From contig SCFE01000002.1 in the NCBI GenBank assembly GCA_004352715.1, positions 1,212,596-1,276,595 of the forward strand: DNA of 64,000 nt, written 5' to 3'. Shown piece after piece: positions 46,925 through 57,718 of this stretch; the stretch's first letter is position 1; every line of letters starts with the position of its first letter. Both the position numbers and the translations under genes were made by a program. The notes below the pieces were generated by a model. It was not told the origin of the DNA and did not search any database. It saw only the letters and a list, made by a program, of their open reading frames with translations. This DNA is from Hofstenia miamia (lineage: Eukaryota > Xenacoelomorpha > Acoela).

Positions 46925-47586
46925 CCTAATGGTGTGCGGGTACGGGTACTACCAGGTCTTTCTCGGGCGCTCGTGGGTACTACGGACTGGTGTCAGATAT
47001 TGTTTCGGATACAGACGGGTACCGAAGTTGGAATCGGGTACAGAATTTGGAACAGAAAACGTAACGATTTTTTAAACACGTACACGAAACCGAATGTACC
47101 CAACATTTCCCAAAATCCACAACGCTTACCCGAATCCCAACCGAAATGCCAGACGTCAAAGAGACCTTCAAAATTTCCAACGAATGATAATGTATTGTTC
47201 TCCTTTTAGAATTTTAATACACTGCTTATAATATTAAATCTTCGGTTGTTTCTTGATAGGAAAAGAAATCTAATGAATATTAGAAATATTGTGGAAGGAA
47301 CTGATTGTCTTACTATTTTGTTACTACGAACAATGACAATCCTTTTTATTTCAGAAACTGAATCAACATGAAACGGTTGAGATTAGATATGAATTTTTAA
47401 AACAATTATCTCAAAACATCACCATGTGTATATGATAAAGAATCAGTTAAAACCTTGGTTTTTTAATTGAAGTAGCTGGCGTTTTTCCAGAAAATGTGAG
47501 TTTGCCCGAAACCGTGACCGATTTTTTTAACATTTTGTATCCAAAACCGAACCGTCGGTTCTCCCGAACCGATTTCAACTCTGGCG
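46925..47586. mobile_element. Worn transposon remnant with GGGTAC-rich and CGGTTC-rich ends
   Basis: The right end near 47585 reads, reverse-complemented, CAGAGTTGAAATCGGTTCGG, again the CAGAG.TG.AA start seen at 26759 and 28502. The left part (46935-47040) repeats CGGGTAC. The left boundary is uncertain and no transposase is visible. Confidence 0.45.
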
Positions 47587-47639
47587 GGTATATGTAAGTT
47601 TTCCATTCTTCATTATTGAATTTCTTCAAAACTATAAAT

Positions 47640-48160
47640 ATTACAAAAATGTTGAAAAAATTTTTATATAATGAACGTCAGCAGTTGTCGAAATTTTATT
47701 AAGAAATTATAAATAGCATCAAGGAAAATATTATTCTCGGTCATGGGCGTGTACGAATATAAATTTTCAGGTTGGGCACGTGTAAGAAATTGATTATTAC
47801 GACCGTGTGCGGCATTAAGATCAATATTGCACTTTTCTCTACATTCTTGTACGAGCTTTGTTTTATTTGGTAAGTTTGGGGGTGGGTGAACAAGAATAAT
47901 AAGGAAAAATTGCAAAAGCAAATTAGACAACTTGAAATGTATCAAAATATCAAAATATTGATTAGCTGTGATGAAATTGTTAATCTTTATGCATTTAATT
48001 TACACATAAATGTATAAAATTAATTATCTTAATGTTTAATATACCCTCCCGGTTGTTCGCATATCATAAATTATCACTTTCCATTTTTGAACTTCGCAAA
48101 CCTTCCCATGCATTTCATTGAGAATATAAACTGTTAATGGTTTGATCGTAGTGCCTGGAC
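47640..48160. other. Intergenic, nothing recognised before gap
   Basis: A 93-codon minus-strand ORF (47945-47664) has a coding-like stretch but no domain or splice support. The sequence runs into a 1000-N gap. Confidence 0.4.
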
Positions 48161-49160
48161 NNNNNNNNNNNNNNNNNNNNNNNNNNNNNNNNNNNNNNNN
48201 NNNNNNNNNNNNNNNNNNNNNNNNNNNNNNNNNNNNNNNNNNNNNNNNNNNNNNNNNNNNNNNNNNNNNNNNNNNNNNNNNNNNNNNNNNNNNNNNNNNN
48301 NNNNNNNNNNNNNNNNNNNNNNNNNNNNNNNNNNNNNNNNNNNNNNNNNNNNNNNNNNNNNNNNNNNNNNNNNNNNNNNNNNNNNNNNNNNNNNNNNNNN
48401 NNNNNNNNNNNNNNNNNNNNNNNNNNNNNNNNNNNNNNNNNNNNNNNNNNNNNNNNNNNNNNNNNNNNNNNNNNNNNNNNNNNNNNNNNNNNNNNNNNNN
48501 NNNNNNNNNNNNNNNNNNNNNNNNNNNNNNNNNNNNNNNNNNNNNNNNNNNNNNNNNNNNNNNNNNNNNNNNNNNNNNNNNNNNNNNNNNNNNNNNNNNN
48601 NNNNNNNNNNNNNNNNNNNNNNNNNNNNNNNNNNNNNNNNNNNNNNNNNNNNNNNNNNNNNNNNNNNNNNNNNNNNNNNNNNNNNNNNNNNNNNNNNNNN
48701 NNNNNNNNNNNNNNNNNNNNNNNNNNNNNNNNNNNNNNNNNNNNNNNNNNNNNNNNNNNNNNNNNNNNNNNNNNNNNNNNNNNNNNNNNNNNNNNNNNNN
48801 NNNNNNNNNNNNNNNNNNNNNNNNNNNNNNNNNNNNNNNNNNNNNNNNNNNNNNNNNNNNNNNNNNNNNNNNNNNNNNNNNNNNNNNNNNNNNNNNNNNN
48901 NNNNNNNNNNNNNNNNNNNNNNNNNNNNNNNNNNNNNNNNNNNNNNNNNNNNNNNNNNNNNNNNNNNNNNNNNNNNNNNNNNNNNNNNNNNNNNNNNNNN
49001 NNNNNNNNNNNNNNNNNNNNNNNNNNNNNNNNNNNNNNNNNNNNNNNNNNNNNNNNNNNNNNNNNNNNNNNNNNNNNNNNNNNNNNNNNNNNNNNNNNNN
49101 NNNNNNNNNNNNNNNNNNNNNNNNNNNNNNNNNNNNNNNNNNNNNNNNNNNNNNNNNNNN
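48161..49160. other. Assembly gap (1000 N)
   Basis: Exactly 1000 N, default scaffold gap. Confidence 0.97.
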
Positions 49161-49305
49161 TTCTAAGTTATGCAAATATGCCCAAGCTGTGTTCAATCAG
49201 CATTCTCAGCATATTTAAGTATATGAAAGCAGCAGTGATATCAGCTAATAAAAATCATTCATAGGTATAACTTCTAGTACTTAAGTATTTATACCCATTC
49301 AATTA

Positions 49306-49364
49306 TTATATATATATATATATATATAAATTGTATCTTATATATATATATATATATATATATA
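49306..49364. repeat. TA microsatellite, left of mariner
   Basis: Two TA runs separated by AAATTGTATCT; the second runs directly into the mariner TIR. Confidence 0.9.
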
Positions 49365-49471
49365 CAGTGTGTTTCATAAGTCCCTACGTATTTTAAAATT
49401 TTGATCACATAAAAACAAAAACACTTATTCCACAGATTATTTTATATTTTCATAAACAAATAACAGGAGTT

Positions 49472-50536
49472 TTATAGATATTGTTCAATATGCCTACCTC
49501 CAGTCTCTATGCACTTTTCGTAGCGTTTGGAAATACTGTTGAATACACGCATCAACATTTGGCGATCAACAGTAGTAATGGCATTCTGGATATCTTCTTT
49601 CAAGTGGGCAACATCACGAATCACTTTGTTTGGAGTGTACACCAGGCTTTTGATATAACCCCAAAAGAAAAAATCTAATGGGGTCAGATCAGGGCTGCGA
49701 GCTGACCAGTAAATTGGACCATCTCTACCAACCCAACGGTTCGGAATCTTTTCATTCAAAAAATTTCTAACCTCAAGACTCCAGTGGGGAGGTGCACCGT
49801 CTTGTTGGAAGACCATTGAAGCCTTCTGCCGTCGATTTAGTTGTGGGATGAAGAACTGTTGAAGCATTAGCAGATATTCTTTGGCTGTTACGTTTCCTTC
49901 AAAAAAATAAGGACCGAAGACTTTGTCGGCTGTGAGTGCGCACCGCACCACGACTTTGGGTGACTGTATTGGAGTTGCATGGATAGCATGTGGATTTTCC
50001 TTTGCCCATATACGGCAATTGTGTTTATGGACATGACCGCTGAGTTGAAAAATTGCCTCGTCTGAGTAGCATATGTTTGCCAACAAATCATTGTTGATAA
50101 ACATGTTCATCAATTGCTGACACATCGTGACACGAGCAGCACAATCGTCTTCATACAGCAACTGGACGGATTGAATACGATATGGTGTCATCCCCGCTTT
50201 GCAAAGAGCTCTACGCACTGTGCTGTAGGAGACATTCAGCTCGGGTGCCGCTTTACGGAGTGATGTTGATGGTGTTTCTTTAAAGTGGTGAATGATTGCA
50301 TCAGATGTGCCCTCATCGCTTGGGCGTCCACAACGCTCATCGCTTGGGCGTCCACAACGAGGTGCATCATGAACGGAGCCGGTAGTTTTGAATTTATTAA
50401 AAATTGATGAGATCGTTTTATCACATGGCGATGTCTTGCTTTTATAGTGTAATTTCCAAGCGCGTTGTGTGAGAACTACCGATTTTAGCTCCGCCATTTG
50501 TAGGACAATAAAAATCCGTTCTTCAGTGGACAGCAT
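49472..50536 (-). CDS. Mariner-type transposase, DD41D
   Basis: This 354-residue transposase cuts and rejoins the element at its TIRs. Residues 1-60 form the first helix-turn-helix and 85-115 the second (TSLRKAAPELNVSYSTVRRA). The catalytic triad is D159 (ICYSDEAIF), D246 (VFQQDGAPPHW) and D288 (SPDLTPLDFFFWGY), leaving 41 residues between the last two; that is the DD41D spacing, not the DD34D of classic mariner. The ORF is uninterrupted from ATG at 50536 to its stop at 49472. The linker between the two HTH units, where relatives have a GRPR AT-hook-like motif, here reads CGRPSDER twice because of a 24-bp in-frame duplication. It is the only clearly intact transposase in the window. Confidence 0.93.
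   Translation of the reverse strand: MLSTEERIFIVLQMAELKSVVLTQRAWKLHYKSKTSPCDKTISSIFNKFKTTGSVHDAPRCGRPSDERCGRPSDEGTSDAIIHHFKETPSTSLRKAAPELNVSYSTVRRALCKAGMTPYRIQSVQLLYEDDCAARVTMCQQLMNMFINNDLLANICYSDEAIFQLSGHVHKHNCRIWAKENPHAIHATPIQSPKVVVRCALTADKVFGPYFFEGNVTAKEYLLMLQQFFIPQLNRRQKASMVFQQDGAPPHWSLEVRNFLNEKIPNRWVGRDGPIYWSARSPDLTPLDFFFWGYIKSLVYTPNKVIRDVAHLKEDIQNAITTVDRQMLMRVFNSISKRYEKCIETGGRHIEQYL
50312..50359 (-). repeat. 24-bp in-frame tandem duplication in the transposase linker
   Basis: Two identical 24-bp units (50312-50335 and 50336-50359) encode the repeated CGRPSDER. The frame is kept. Confidence 0.9.
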
Positions 50537-50685
50537 TATAAACGTTACTCTTATTATAGTGAACGATGTTTACAATGAAACTCCTACGATTGGCTAACTT
50601 AATAACACCTAGCATAAGTGTATGTACATGAAAACAATTATGTGGTCAAAAATTTATATCACGTAGGGACTTATGAAACACACTG

Positions 50686-50707
50686 TATATATATATATAT
50701 ATATATA
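50686..50707. repeat. TA microsatellite between mariner and Penelope-like element
   Basis: Eleven TA units directly after the mariner TIR and before the Penelope-like element's coding part. Confidence 0.9.
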
Positions 50708-51559
50708 GAATATATACTATGAAAATTCTAGTGCACTTACGTCTACTCAAATCATCTCTCAGCAATCTTCGAAAACTCGATAAAGAACTAGAAGATCTCA
50801 AGAATTTTTCGCTTGCAGTTTCAATCTATTACTCTATTATCAACTTTCGATCGCCATTACTTCACAAAACCTATCAATCATTAAATCACGTCATAAAAAA
50901 ACTGATCTGAAATCGCGTTCACCCTCATCTAACAGGTTTTGTCTGGACAACACTGTCGTCAATCTTTCAGATCACAATCTTACAGATGAAGAACATAAAG
51001 CTGTATCATTCGGAATGAAAATGTCTTGGCCTACTGAAATCAATCAAATCAAATCTAAAACCGATGCTGAATCTATGATCTCCAATCTCGTATCTCATGA
51101 AAGCTTCACCAACGATCAACTTAATGAAGTCACATCTGTCATCAACAACATCTATCATAGATATTTCAATGAACGTTTTCACATTTCAAAAGAACTTCTT
51201 TCTCTCAAAAAATTGCTTGACAATCTCAAAAAAGACGAATACATCTACATCTGCCAATTTGATAAAGGAAACGGGATCATTATCAACAGTCATTCACGCT
51301 ACATCAATCAAATGAACATAATCTTATTAGATCAATCAAAATTCAAAAAACTCAACATCAAACGTCACACTCTAACTTCAACGTTTAACACTCAAGAAAA
51401 TTCATTCATAAAGAACTACTCCGTCTTAAAAAATCTGGCATAATCTCCCCAGAACTATATCAATACGTTCATTCTACTGGATCGCAGCTTCCTCGTCTCT
51501 ATGGTCTTTGCAAAGCTCATAAGGACTCTAAATCTTTTCCTTATCGTCCTATCCTGTTT

Positions 51560-52123
51560 ATGGTTAAAGCTCACAGGCAAACATTATCAAAATTACTCGA
51601 TGAACGTCTTAAATCCCTCATGCCTAGGTCATTTATCCTTGAAGATACATTCGATTTCCTCGCAAAAATTAAAGATATCAATCCTGCTAATAAAATCATG
51701 GTCAGCTACGACGTCAAAAGTCTTTCTACTTCAATTCCCTATTGCAAAGCCATCCATCACATTATTAGTTTTACGTCTTCAGATTTTTTTCTCTTTGATA
51801 ATTCTACTCTTCGAAAATTACTTCACCTCGCTTCATCAAATATCATTTTCTCTTTCAACAATGAACTTTATCAGCAGCATGATGGCATGGCAATGGGATC
51901 ACCCCTAGGCCTAACATTCGCCAACTTTGCAATGGACATCATTGAATCAAAATTCTCTACAAACAATCTTCCATCGTTCTACTTTCGAGATGTCGACGAT
52001 ATCTTTTGTCTAATGGATAATCAAAATCAAGCTGACGAATTTCTTCACTTCCTCAACTCATTCCTTTCTTCAATTCAATTTACTCAAGAAACAGAATCCA
52101 ATGGTCATCTCAATTTTCTTTGA
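51560..52123 (+). pseudogene. Penelope-like reverse transcriptase core
   Basis: 187 codons open in one frame and carrying RT motifs A to C. The first Asp of motif A (YDVK) and the DD of motif C (DVDD) are kept; motif C has RDVDD where relatives usually have RYVDD. The flanking domains are in other frames. Confidence 0.85.
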
Positions 52124-52529
52124 TGTTTCTTTTCACCGAGCTTCTTCTTTTTTGAAACTTCTCTCTACACCAAATCCTCAAACACTCAAATATAAGTTAT
52201 CTATTCCTCGTAACCTATTTTCCCGAGCTGTCCGCCTATCATCTTCTTATCAAAAAGTAACTGAAGCCTTCGATACAATCTTTCAAAATCTCTGAGAAAA
52301 TGGTTATCGTGATAATGTTCTCTGTCGCTCATCTAATGCTGCCCTTAATCCATCGCCTCAAATCACACGTTGTGGAAAAGTCAATTTATTGGAAAGTTTT
52401 TTATATCGCTAGTTTTTCAAAAAATCTCGAAGCCTTAGTCAAATATCTCAACAAGAAATTCACTTCAACTCAAATCAAGCCTGTCTTTCAATCATTCAAA
52501 ACCGGCAACATCCTTTCAAACAAAGATCC

Positions 52530-52720
52530 CATTCCAATGTCTTTACACTCTTCTCTTGTTTATAAATATCAATGTCATAAGTGTGAGCACTTATACATAG
52601 CTATACATAGGAGAGACTAGAAGACATCTTCAAACCAGAATCCGAGAACATCTTCGCGCAGAAGTCTTCCTCTATCATCAAAATCATGCCGCCACCTGAT
52701 CTAATTTTTCTGTCATAATC
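52530..52720 (+). pseudogene. GIY-YIG endonuclease end of the Penelope-like element
   Basis: VYKYQCHKCEHLYI leads to the nuclease, whose next block GETRRHLQTRIREHL is one frame off. A 10-bp repeat, with ATACATAG present twice near 52595-52612, looks like the cause of the shift. Confidence 0.7.
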
Positions 52721-52813
52721 TGTCATCCATCTTCAAAGATAGCCGAAGTAATCGCAATCAAAGAAATTCACCCGTCACTTAACAATCAAACTTCACCTCT
52801 TCTAAAACAATCA

Positions 52814-52815
<2 letters not shown>

Positions 52816-52848
<33 letters not shown>
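52816..52848. repeat. TA microsatellite at the 3' side of the Penelope-like element
   Basis: About 15 TA units directly after the last recognisable part of the element. Confidence 0.9.
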
Positions 52849-52852
<4 letters not shown>

Positions 52853-53239
52853 AAAAACATTAAGATCAAAAATCAAAATAATGGCGACAGGCACTAGCTA
52901 TCTAACCAACTAACAAGAATAATTAATGTATTAGTAAGAAGTCCTGAAACTTCTCGTGTATAAGTTACATCTGTAAAACTAACATTTTGCTTAAAAATTG
53001 GACCTTGGACGTAGTCTAAAAATTATAGCTGTAAACTTCTCACTAAGTTCGGAGTTAAGTAATGGCTTAGAATTTCCAAATGCTTAAAAAATTTCTCAAT
53101 AATACGACACTAGGTACACATAGCATTCAATTTTGCACTTCTCCACTACTTGTGTTACAATGTGTTGGCTGATTTGGTAATCATGGTTAAATTGAGTTTT
53201 TTAAATGGATGGATAACATGTTGGAAAGGAAAACATTTT

Positions 53240-53345
53240 GTGGGCCATCGCAGATGCGGCTTGTTGCATGATGCACACCTGTAACTCAAAAACAATTTGG
53301 GGGTGCGGCTGATACATGGTGGCGGTTTATACTCAAGGATTTACG
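53240..53345. repeat. Dispersed GTGCGGCTTATAC-type repeat, copy 2
   Basis: GATGCGGCTTGTTGC, GTGCGGCTGATACATGG and GGCGGTTTATACTC followed by AAGGATTTACGTA, worn versions of the motif at 31078-31141. Confidence 0.4.
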
Positions 53346-53809
53346 TAAATGAATAGGATTATTTGTTGCATAAAAAATGCAAAAAATGACCGTAGAAAAT
53401 TGATGGTATTTATCAAAAAACCCATTTTTTACATCTACTGTTTTTTTAGTTATTTATTTTATCAATACAACGCTATAATTAAAGGCAAATAATAATGTAG
53501 AATACCATGATTATATCAATTACATGATATTTTTTTGGATTTCCTATATGAAAAGGAATTGCTTACTAAATTTTGACTTTATTGACTTGTGTTAGACCTA
53601 GTTATTACAAATATGTATGAATTTTGTTAAACATGACTATTGTTAGAAATAAATACACTTTATCTACATTAAAATATATCAAACACAATTATTAATTTTT
53701 AAACTCTTTATATATATATTTGCGATTCTAAATTTTGTCATGTGCAAAAGTATATAAAATACACTACATATTGTGTTAAAGACCTGTAAGGATGATGTTA
53801 CGTCAACGT

Positions 53810-54490
53810 AGAGATGAGTTAATCTAAACTGCAGACCTGATTAAATCTGTCTTGCTTCAACTTCAAACCTGACCTGATTTAAACTTGTTTAGTCCTGATG
53901 TTTATTGCAGAAATGATTTCATAAAAGCAACATCCTCCTCTTCTAGAGTTATATTTCTCCGTTGTGTTTACACTTTATTTCAATGCAAACATCAGTTTTG
54001 GGTATTTAACAAATTCTAAAAAAACAGGAAGTTTTTCTAATTCAATTAAATCCAGTCATGCAAACATAGAAAGATGTTGAAATTATTTACGATGCTCTTT
54101 ATATAAATATCAACTGTAATTATGTTTCAAAAGTTAAGAAAAAATAAGATCGACTTTTCATAGCTGAAAGCAAACATAAATCAACAAAGCATTTCATACG
54201 TAAAATACAGTAATTATATTGTGTTATTCAATTTATTACTTTTGTTTACACCAGCCTATGACACATATCACATGCAATGAAGGAAAGCAGTACAGTAAAG
54301 TACTGATACTAAATCATACTGAGTTAGCTAGATGTTTAAATCTAATAAAACCTAAATGATATCAAATGGCTCAAATTGCATAGATGTTGTCAAACCTGAT
54401 TCTGATCTGATTTGCGTCAGCTTTAAATCTGTCCTGAATCCTGATGGACCTGATCCAAAAATCCTGACCTGACTAACCAGTTCATACTTT
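53810..54490. mobile_element. Possible TIR element with CCTGA-rich ends
   Basis: The left part carries repeated ACCTGA (CAGACCTGATT, AACCTGACCTGATTT) and the right part the same motifs (CCTGATGGACCTGATCC, CCTGACCTGACTAACC). The right end, reverse-complemented, reads AGTATGAACTGGTTAGTC against AGAGATGAGTTAATC at the left. There is no ORF. The boundaries are uncertain. Confidence 0.4.
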
Positions 54491-54499
54491 GTGTGAATA

Positions 54500-56150
54500 T
54501 GAAAAATGCAGTAAAATCAGTTCATTACACAAATGGAATCACTTACAATTTAGAAATGAGATGGAAAATATTAATTATATTTTTTAATAATGTACGTATT
54601 GTTTTATAGCACATTGTCAAAGAAAGGAAAGACGTAAGCATAGCCAAAAAGTTAAAATTGTTAAAATATGACACTTCAAGAGATTATATAGCAGACATCC
54701 ATGATTGAGGTTGTAAATTTTTTAAAAAATCTCTTATTAGTAAAGGATTGTTCTATGACCAAATTTATTTTAGAAATCTTAAATATATCGTTATAAGATT
54801 AATTTCGGGAGTTTCACTAGTAATCACGCATTGATTAATTATCAAGTAAACAACAATACATGAATGAGATTCGAATTCAAATACTTTGCAACATATTTAT
54901 TACGTTATGCTCATCAGTAAACTTAATGCCAATGACAACATTGTGTATAATGGCAATTCAAACATATTTCTAACAGGCCTACAAGGAAATTCTAAAGCAA
55001 ATCAGCATTCAAATCTACGTAATATAAGAAATACATTATGAGGATGATTATTATTATTACTACCACAACTATTATTGTTATTACAATGCCGTTGATAGCA
55101 AACAGAGTTTCAAATGAAAATCTGTAGATAGATTGCAAAATGTATTCTCTAATAGCGACTAAGATTCAGGAAGCTGGGTCTGTTAGAAATTGAGAAATAC
55201 GACTTCAAAAATTTCAAAAATAAATTACTATATTGGCACTGATTACAAATTTTTTAGTTATTATAGCCCACCTATTATGAACTAAGTATTTATAATAGGC
55301 CTATCTGATTATTTAATTTCAATTTCATTCTTAATTAGTACAACTTCATTTTTATTGATTAATTAGATGATAACAACCAGCAATATAAACATTTAAATTC
55401 TTTTTCCCACTTTTAGAATTGCACGGGAAATAAAAATTCTTCACTGCTTCCTTAGCAAAATTACAAATTGGCCTGGGTTGAACTAAATTGAAAAAAATCC
55501 TATGGATACATAAATTTGCTTGAAAGCGAATGAAACTGGTCCCAAGTTGATTTGAGTGCTATTAGTTGAGCAATCAACGTTTTCCAATGGCATGCTACTA
55601 ATAAAATTTTTTTGTAGGGGATGATCTAAATATAATGTTGATAGCGCAGAGAATAATGCTCAGATCGACCAATTTTATTATCTTCTTAGTTACATTTTAC
55701 ATCTAGAAAGCGCTTTTGAATTGATTTAGAGCAAGAATTAGGTCGAAAATATTTGATTAATTATCAATTAAACTTTCCACCTTTATAATGATTCATGCTA
55801 AGAATTTTATCCAAAAAATAAAGCTGACTCATTTTTAAAATACAATGAAAACTTTGTCCTAGACGTAAAATTTAAAGTAGAAGTGAATAAAACTAGTCTG
55901 GAGTCAATTTGAACAACATCCGCTGCCCAAGATTGATTCAAAATAATACTAAACAGCAAAATGTTTTTTTTCAAAAAATATCACAAGGTAGAGTCATATT
56001 AGGCAATTTCAAAATTAATGCAACTAGCTACTTAGTTTACTTTACATAAGTCCCATACAACCAGTTGTTTTCTTAAAAGATTTAGTTTATAATTTTAATC
56101 AGTGACATCAAATTAGAAGTGCAAGGTAACAATTATTTTTATTATCATTA
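54500..56150. other. Intergenic stretch, no gene seen
   Basis: AT-rich DNA with no ORFs of note and no recognised repeat. Confidence 0.5.
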
Positions 56151-56159
56151 TTACTAGCG

Positions 56160-56960
56160 CTTTTCCGTTTCACAACTTGATGTCGGAGCGACTCGCAGGT
56201 TGGAAGACTCACCAGTCTTCAGGGAGTATGAATCGGAAGGTCTTCATAAAAACATATTTCGTTTCTAAGAATGCTGCTTCCTGCACTACCCTCATATTAG
56301 TATTCTTAATTCCCTAAAGTAACTTTGTTCTTCTTACTTACTGCTTTTACTACATAGAGATAATTTTGACAATCTTCTACCTCCACAAACTCTTTATTTC
56401 CTCGATAAATTACCCATATTTGTCAATTTAAGCATTTTTTCTGTTTTCTGCATTGTTGTTCTTTGGTATATCACTGTTTCTATTGTTTCTTCTTTATCTA
56501 CCACTACGATGTCTGGCCTCCATTCTTCAATCACTTTACTATTGGTCCATGTTTACACCATTCATCTTCTACTTCTAATCCATGCTGACTACTGAGACTC
56601 GAATTAAGCCTTGCGTTCTAATTTGTCATTCTTGAAGCTATGCTCATTCTGTGCTAACATCTTACACGTTACTATCAAGTATTTCCTCCAATTTATCCTT
56701 GAATAGCCTGTACTTTTAAATTACCTCAATTATTCCCTCCAAATACTTCCTCACAACCTGTTCTTGTGCTGCCAATATCAGTACTCCTGCTTCTCTCTTC
56801 AATCTTGCCTAATCAGTTGCAAGTTGCCGTCTTTTGTAGTACTTGCCTTACGCTCCTCCTGTAGTTTTTCCTCGTCTTGCTCGTATTTCTTAATTGTCTG
56901 ATCTGTGGATTGATAAGTCTAATTACTTTCAACTTTCTTTCACATTTTCAATTTTGCTCC
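56160..56960 (-). mobile_element. LINE ORF2 C-terminal remnant
   Basis: The minus strand reads KREAGVLILAAQEQVVRKYL (about 56800-56740), then a worn CxxC/H region (DKLEEIL), then IEEWRPDIVVVDKEE (about 56535-56490). LAAQEQ.L...Y and RPDIV(V/L)VDK are hallmarks of the region after the reverse transcriptase in a group of non-LTR retrotransposons. Many stops are present. The + strand looks CT-rich because the coding strand here is purine-rich. Confidence 0.6.
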
Positions 56961-57022
56961 ATTTACTTCCAACTTATACACAGCACTATGACATTTTTAG
57001 ATTAGATATTACATATACATAT

Positions 57023-57048
57023 TATATATATATATATATATATATATA
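57023..57048. repeat. TA microsatellite
   Basis: About 13 TA units. Confidence 0.9.
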
Positions 57049-57573
57049 CATACAAATTTTATATTTGAATATGGGTTAAAAGTGGATGTTGCAAAGAAAT
57101 GGTCCTTTTTATGATTATAGAAATAATGAATGTAATTCCTGCTGAGTATTTCAACAATTGTATGGCTCATGTATTTATTGACTTCTGTAATACCTTCTCT
57201 AGACTACTCTTGAATAATTTCCTTAACCTTGTTTTTAACTCTTGTAGATATAGCAATATCAAAGCACAAAAATGTTGAAAGCAAAGAGAAAGGTACAATC
57301 GACAAGTACATTGAAAAAATAGGGAGATATTGTGGAAGTTGAAAAAAAATGGAGCATTAGAAACTGTAAATAAAAAGCACATGTACTTAAGCGAGTAACA
57401 ATTATCTAGTATAAACTATATAAGTATAATTTCCTCACTTTGGCCAAAATAATTAGATAATCAAACGTGATGTATATACCGTGGAATACTTAAACAAACT
57501 GAAATTTTCGTTGGTGTTGTCTTGGTAAATAGGATTACTTCCTTGTAAATAGCGAATTATTACAAAAACCATC

Positions 57574-57718
57574 ATGTCTGCTCGTCCACAACCTGGAAAA
57601 CTAGCACAAAGTAAAATAGGACTATTTGAAAAATTAATTAGCCAACAAGCAGAGAAAGAAGCCAGTTCAAGGATCGATCGTACCAGACACCCTAAACCTG
57701 AAAGAGGCCAACCAGGAG
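57574..57718 (+). CDS. Unknown gene, exon 1
   Basis: ATG at 57574 in good context; ends GGAG|GTGAAT in phase 1. Confidence 0.65.

Larger units (their letters stand above)
49365..50685 (-). mobile_element. Intact DD41D mariner-type element (1321 bp)
   Basis: The ends are CAGTGTGTTTCATAAGTCCC on both sides (left as written, right reverse-complemented), identical for the first 25 bases and similar for over 40, each flanked by TA. The element lies wholly inside a (TA)n microsatellite, which continues on both sides. It holds one full-length transposase frame, 50536-49472. All parts needed in cis and trans appear present, so this copy may have been active recently. Confidence 0.92.
50710..52815 (+). 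mobile_element. Penelope-like retroelement (RT and GIY-YIG endonuclease), frameshifted
   Basis: Penelope-like elements encode a telomerase-related reverse transcriptase joined to a GIY-YIG nuclease. The order seen on +: an N-terminal part with VVNLSDHNLTDEEHKAVSFG (about 50958); FDKGNGIIINSHSRYINQM (about 51257); after a frameshift near 51430, GSQLPRLYGLCKAHK and RPIL; motif A SYDVKSLSTSIP (about 51705); motif B HDGMAMGSPLGL (about 51880); motif C FRDVDDIFCL (about 51983); after another frameshift DVSFHRASSF; and a GIY-YIG-like end with YKYQCHKCEHLYI and GETRRHLQTRIREHL (about 52560-52650). It lies between TA microsatellites on both sides. Frameshifts make it inactive as it stands. Confidence 0.88.

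Noticed and set aside
47664-47945. 93-codon minus-strand ORF before the gap
   Set aside because: Part looks coding, but there is no domain, no start context and no clear splice sites.
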